Source: Deinococcus sp. (GTDB taxonomy: Bacteria > Deinococcota > Deinococci > Deinococcales > Deinococcaceae). From it: a DNA stretch of 30,074 nucleotides. The DNA is taken from the NCBI GenBank assembly GCA_025351205.1, contig JANXWI010000349.1:1-30074 (forward strand), in the 5' to 3' direction. A program made the translations under genes and the position numbers. The notes below the pieces were generated by a model that worked only from the letters and a program-made list of their open reading frames with translations, searched no databases and was not told the DNA's origin. Shown piece by piece: positions 27,658 through 30,074 of the stretch (positions are counted from its first letter, which is position 1; the number at the start of each line of letters is the position of its first letter).

Positions 27658-30074
27658 GTGAGTTTTCCCGTTGTGGTGGCCGGAGCCGGAAGCTGATGAA
27701 GGGGCCGCCTGGTGGGGCTTGGCGCAACTGGCGGCTTGAACCCCCTCAGCCGCAGAGCGTTGCTCAGCACGAACACGCTGGAAAAGCCCATCGCGGCGGC
27801 GGCCAACACCGGGCTGAGCCGCCAGCCGAAGGCCGGATACAGTGCCCCCGCCGCCACCGGAATGAGCAGCACGTTGTAGGCGAACGCCCAGAACAGGTTG
27901 AGCCGGATGTTGGACAGCGTGGTGCGGCTGAGCGCGATGGCGTTGGGCACGCCGCGCAGGTCGCCGCTCATCAGGATCACGTCGGCGCTCTCCACAGCCA
28001 CGTCGGTGCCCGTTCCGATGGCCAGGCCCACGTCGGCCAGCGCCAAGGCGGGCGCGTCGTTGATCCCGTCTCCCACGAAGGCCACCTTCTGACCTTTGGC
28101 CTGCAAGGCTTTGATGGCGTCGCTCTTGCCGCTGGGCAGCACCTCGGCCAGCACGGTGTCAATGCCCAGCTGACGGGCGACGGCGTTCGCGGTGCGGGCG
28201 TTGTCTCCGGTGATCATGGCGACCTGAAGTCCCTGGGCGTGTAACGCTTTCACCGCTTCCAGGCTGCCAGCCTTGATGGGGTCGGCCACGGCCAGGATGG
28301 CCGCCAGATGCCCGTCGATGGCGGCGTACAGCGGACTCTTGCCCTCGTCGCCCATCCGGGTCGCCTGAGCACTGAACACTTGCACATCCAGCCCTAGCTG
28401 CGCCATATAACGATCAGCACCTACATTCACCAGCCGCCCAGCGACAGTGGCGGCCAGGCCGAAGCCCGGCACCGCTTCGAAATACTGGGTGGACGTGAGG
28501 GCGAGGCCATCTTCTTTCGCCGCGTCCATAATGGCCCTGGCAATTGGATGCTCACTCTGCTGTTCTGCCGAGGCAATCAGACTCAGCACCTCGGCCCGCA
28601 AGGAGCCGGGGGTCAACAGTAGATCAGTAAGGCTCGGCTTGCCCTCGGTCAGGGTGCCGGTCTTGTCGAGCGCCACCACCTGTACGCCCTGCAAGCCTTC
28701 CAGCGCCGCGCCGTTCCGGAATAGTGCGCCCAGCTCTGCGGCCTTGCCCGTACCGACCATCACGCTCACCGGGGTGGCGAGGCCCATCGCACACGGACAC
28801 GCGATGATCAGCACCGCCACCGTGTTGACCAGCGCGTAGCTCAGCGCCTGCGGGCCGCCGAAGACCATCCAGGCCAGGAAGGTAAGCGCCGCGATGCCCA
28901 GCACCACCGGCACGAAGACGCGCACCACCGAGTCGGCCAGACCCTGGATCGGCGGCTTGCTGCCCTGGGCGCTCTCGACGAGTTTGATGATCTGGGCCAG
29001 CGCGGTGTCAGCGCCGATCTTCGTCGCGCGGAACTGAAAGGCTCCAGTCTGGTTGATGGTGCCGCCTACCACGGCGGTTCCTGCTTCCTTCCGCACGGGT
29101 ACGCTCTCGCCGGTAATCATCGATTCGTCAACGTAGGAACTGCCAGACACCACCTCTCCGTCCACCGGAATCTTCTCGCCTGGGCGAACCGAGATTAAGT
29201 CACCAACCAGCACTTCATCGGTGGGCAGCTCCAGTTCGGTGCTGTTCCGCAGCACCCGGGCCGTCTTGGGCTGGAGGTTCAGCAGCTTCTTCATGGCCTC
29301 GCTGCTGCGGCCCTTGGCCAGCGCCTCGAAATACTTGCCCAGCAGAATCAGGGTGACGACCACCGCCGACGCTTCGTAGTAGACGTGCGCCGTACCAGTG
29401 GGGAAGATGCCGGGGGCGAGCGTGACCAGCAGGCTGTAGAAGAAGGCTGCGCTGGTGCCGATCATCACCAGCGTGTTCATGTCGGGTGAACGGTGACGCA
29501 GCGCGGCCCAGCCCTGACGATAGAAACGCCGCCCGGGGCCGAACTGTACCGGAATCGCCAGCGCCAGCATCAGCCAGTTCATGCCGGAACCGAGCCGAGC
29601 CGTCAGCCACATTTCCAGGGGCATGTAGAGCATCGGCAGCATGGAGAGCAGCAGCAGTGGCACAGCGAACACGGCGCTGAAGCGCACTGAGCGCCAGAGA
29701 ACCTGAACCTCCTTCTCCTTCGCTTCACGTTCAGCGTCGCTGCGGTCCTGACCAATCGGAGAGTCCAGCACCTCGTAGCCGCTGTCACGTATGGCGGCCT
29801 TGAGCTGTCCCAGGCTGAGCGCCGACGGCAGGTACTGCACCGTGGCGCGCTCGGTGGCCAGGTTGACGTTGGCGCTCAGCACGCCCTCCACCTTACCCAG
29901 CGCCCGCTCAACCCGGCCCACGCAGTTGGCGCAGGTCATGCCCTGAACGCCGAGATCGAGGGTAGACGTGACGGGTTCGTAGCCCACGTCTCTGACCTTG
30001 TCGAGCAGCGCCTGGGGCGTGGTCAGGCCCGGATCGTAACGGACGATGGCCCGCTCCGTCGCCAGATTCACCAC
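27654..30074 (-). CDS. copA: Copper-exporting P1B-type ATPase CopA (N-terminus beyond the window)
   Basis: About 806 C-terminal residues are visible; the frame is open to the window edge, so the GTG codons there are internal. In order: the end of a first heavy-metal domain (VNLATERAIVRYDP), a second complete one with GMTCANC, eight membrane segments, the phosphatase loop TGES, the metal-site CPC (IACPCAMGLATP), the phosphorylation motif DKTGTLTEGKP, SEHPIARAI, and GDGINDAPALALADVG. CPC with two heavy-metal domains is the Cu(I) exporter group. It pumps cytosolic Cu(I) outward using ATP. The downstream coupled gene (27657) shares its message. Confidence 0.96.
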   Translation of the reverse strand: MVNLATERAIVRYDPGLTTPQALLDKVRDVGYEPVTSTLDLGVQGMTCANCVGRVERALGKVEGVLSANVNLATERATVQYLPSALSLGQLKAAIRDSGYEVLDSPIGQDRSDAEREAKEKEVQVLWRSVRFSAVFAVPLLLLSMLPMLYMPLEMWLTARLGSGMNWLMLALAIPVQFGPGRRFYRQGWAALRHRSPDMNTLVMIGTSAAFFYSLLVTLAPGIFPTGTAHVYYEASAVVVTLILLGKYFEALAKGRSSEAMKKLLNLQPKTARVLRNSTELELPTDEVLVGDLISVRPGEKIPVDGEVVSGSSYVDESMITGESVPVRKEAGTAVVGGTINQTGAFQFRATKIGADTALAQIIKLVESAQGSKPPIQGLADSVVRVFVPVVLGIAALTFLAWMVFGGPQALSYALVNTVAVLIIACPCAMGLATPVSVMVGTGKAAELGALFRNGAALEGLQGVQVVALDKTGTLTEGKPSLTDLLLTPGSLRAEVLSLIASAEQQSEHPIARAIMDAAKEDGLALTSTQYFEAVPGFGLAATVAGRLVNVGADRYMAQLGLDVQVFSAQATRMGDEGKSPLYAAIDGHLAAILAVADPIKAGSLEAVKALHAQGLQVAMITGDNARTANAVARQLGIDTVLAEVLPSGKSDAIKALQAKGQKVAFVGDGINDAPALALADVGLAIGTGTDVAVESADVILMSGDLRGVPNAIALSRTTLSNIRLNLFWAFAYNVLLIPVAAGALYPAFGWRLSPVLAAAAMGFSSVFVLSNALRLRGFKPPVAPSPTRRPLHQLPAPATTTGKLT

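Noticed and set aside
1..30074. CRISPR array or rRNA genes
   Set aside because: No regularly spaced repeats with unique spacers and no rRNA-like sequence were seen on either strand.
29990..30074. GTG codons at the right edge as the start of copA
   Set aside because: The visible sequence begins in the middle of a heavy-metal-binding domain whose CxxC motif would lie outside the window, so the gene continues beyond it.

Overview
The window is GC-rich DNA that looks like a Deinococcus chromosome. This is inferred from four things: the gene content (M29 aminopeptidase, double-domain M16 peptidase, copper genes of this lineage's style), the strong G/C third-position bias, weak Shine-Dalgarno use, and several promoters whose -10 box (TANNNT) lies only 6-10 nt before the start codon, as in leaderless transcripts. 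No species-level claim is made.

Layout. (1) 1-6.4 kb is a housekeeping-type chromosome: the tail of a methylmalonyl-CoA mutase, an exported M16 zinc peptidase, a membrane-anchored endonuclease/exonuclease/phosphatase-family enzyme, an M29 aminopeptidase and one orphan gene. (2) 6.45-12.3 kb is an integrated mobile element next to tRNA-Pro(GGG). It carries a small HTH gene overlapping a tyrosine integrase, an excisionase-like protein, an HNH/AP2 endonuclease coupled to an unknown protein, a divergent control region with a small XRE-type regulator, an AntA/AntB antirepressor, and an HUH rolling-circle Rep protein. It looks like a plasmid/phage hybrid that excises, replicates by rolling circle and reintegrates. 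The distal att copy was not found. (3) 12.4-17.8 kb is a four-gene minus-strand defence-type operon: hsdM, hsdS, an unknown protein with a HEPN-like RNYIH motif, and a Schlafen/AlbA_2-type ATPase regulator. No hsdR is present, so this is either an orphan modification module or an undescribed variant of type I restriction.

(4) 18-30 kb is metal (copper) handling and envelope biology. It holds an unusual single polypeptide joining a ZIP-type metal transporter to a two-cupredoxin multicopper oxidase, a Tat-exported polysaccharide deacetylase, an exported thioredoxin-like protein, a Met-rich DUF305 (CopM-like) protein, an OmpR/PhoB-type two-component system, a LysM-M23 peptidase with an altered zinc motif, a 19-cysteine Csp-type copper-storage protein, a His-rich membrane protein of unknown function, an unknown protein coupled to copA, and CopA itself, which runs off the right edge.

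How they fit together: CopA exports cytosolic Cu(I), Csp stores it, and the oxidase and DUF305 protein deal with copper outside the membrane. The DUF305, M23 and Csp promoters share a direct-repeat motif (TTTTAC-N3-AT-N2-T-N-ACA) placed 27-28 nt upstream of the -10 box. That geometry suggests activation by the adjacent response regulator, so they may form a copper/envelope-stress regulon.
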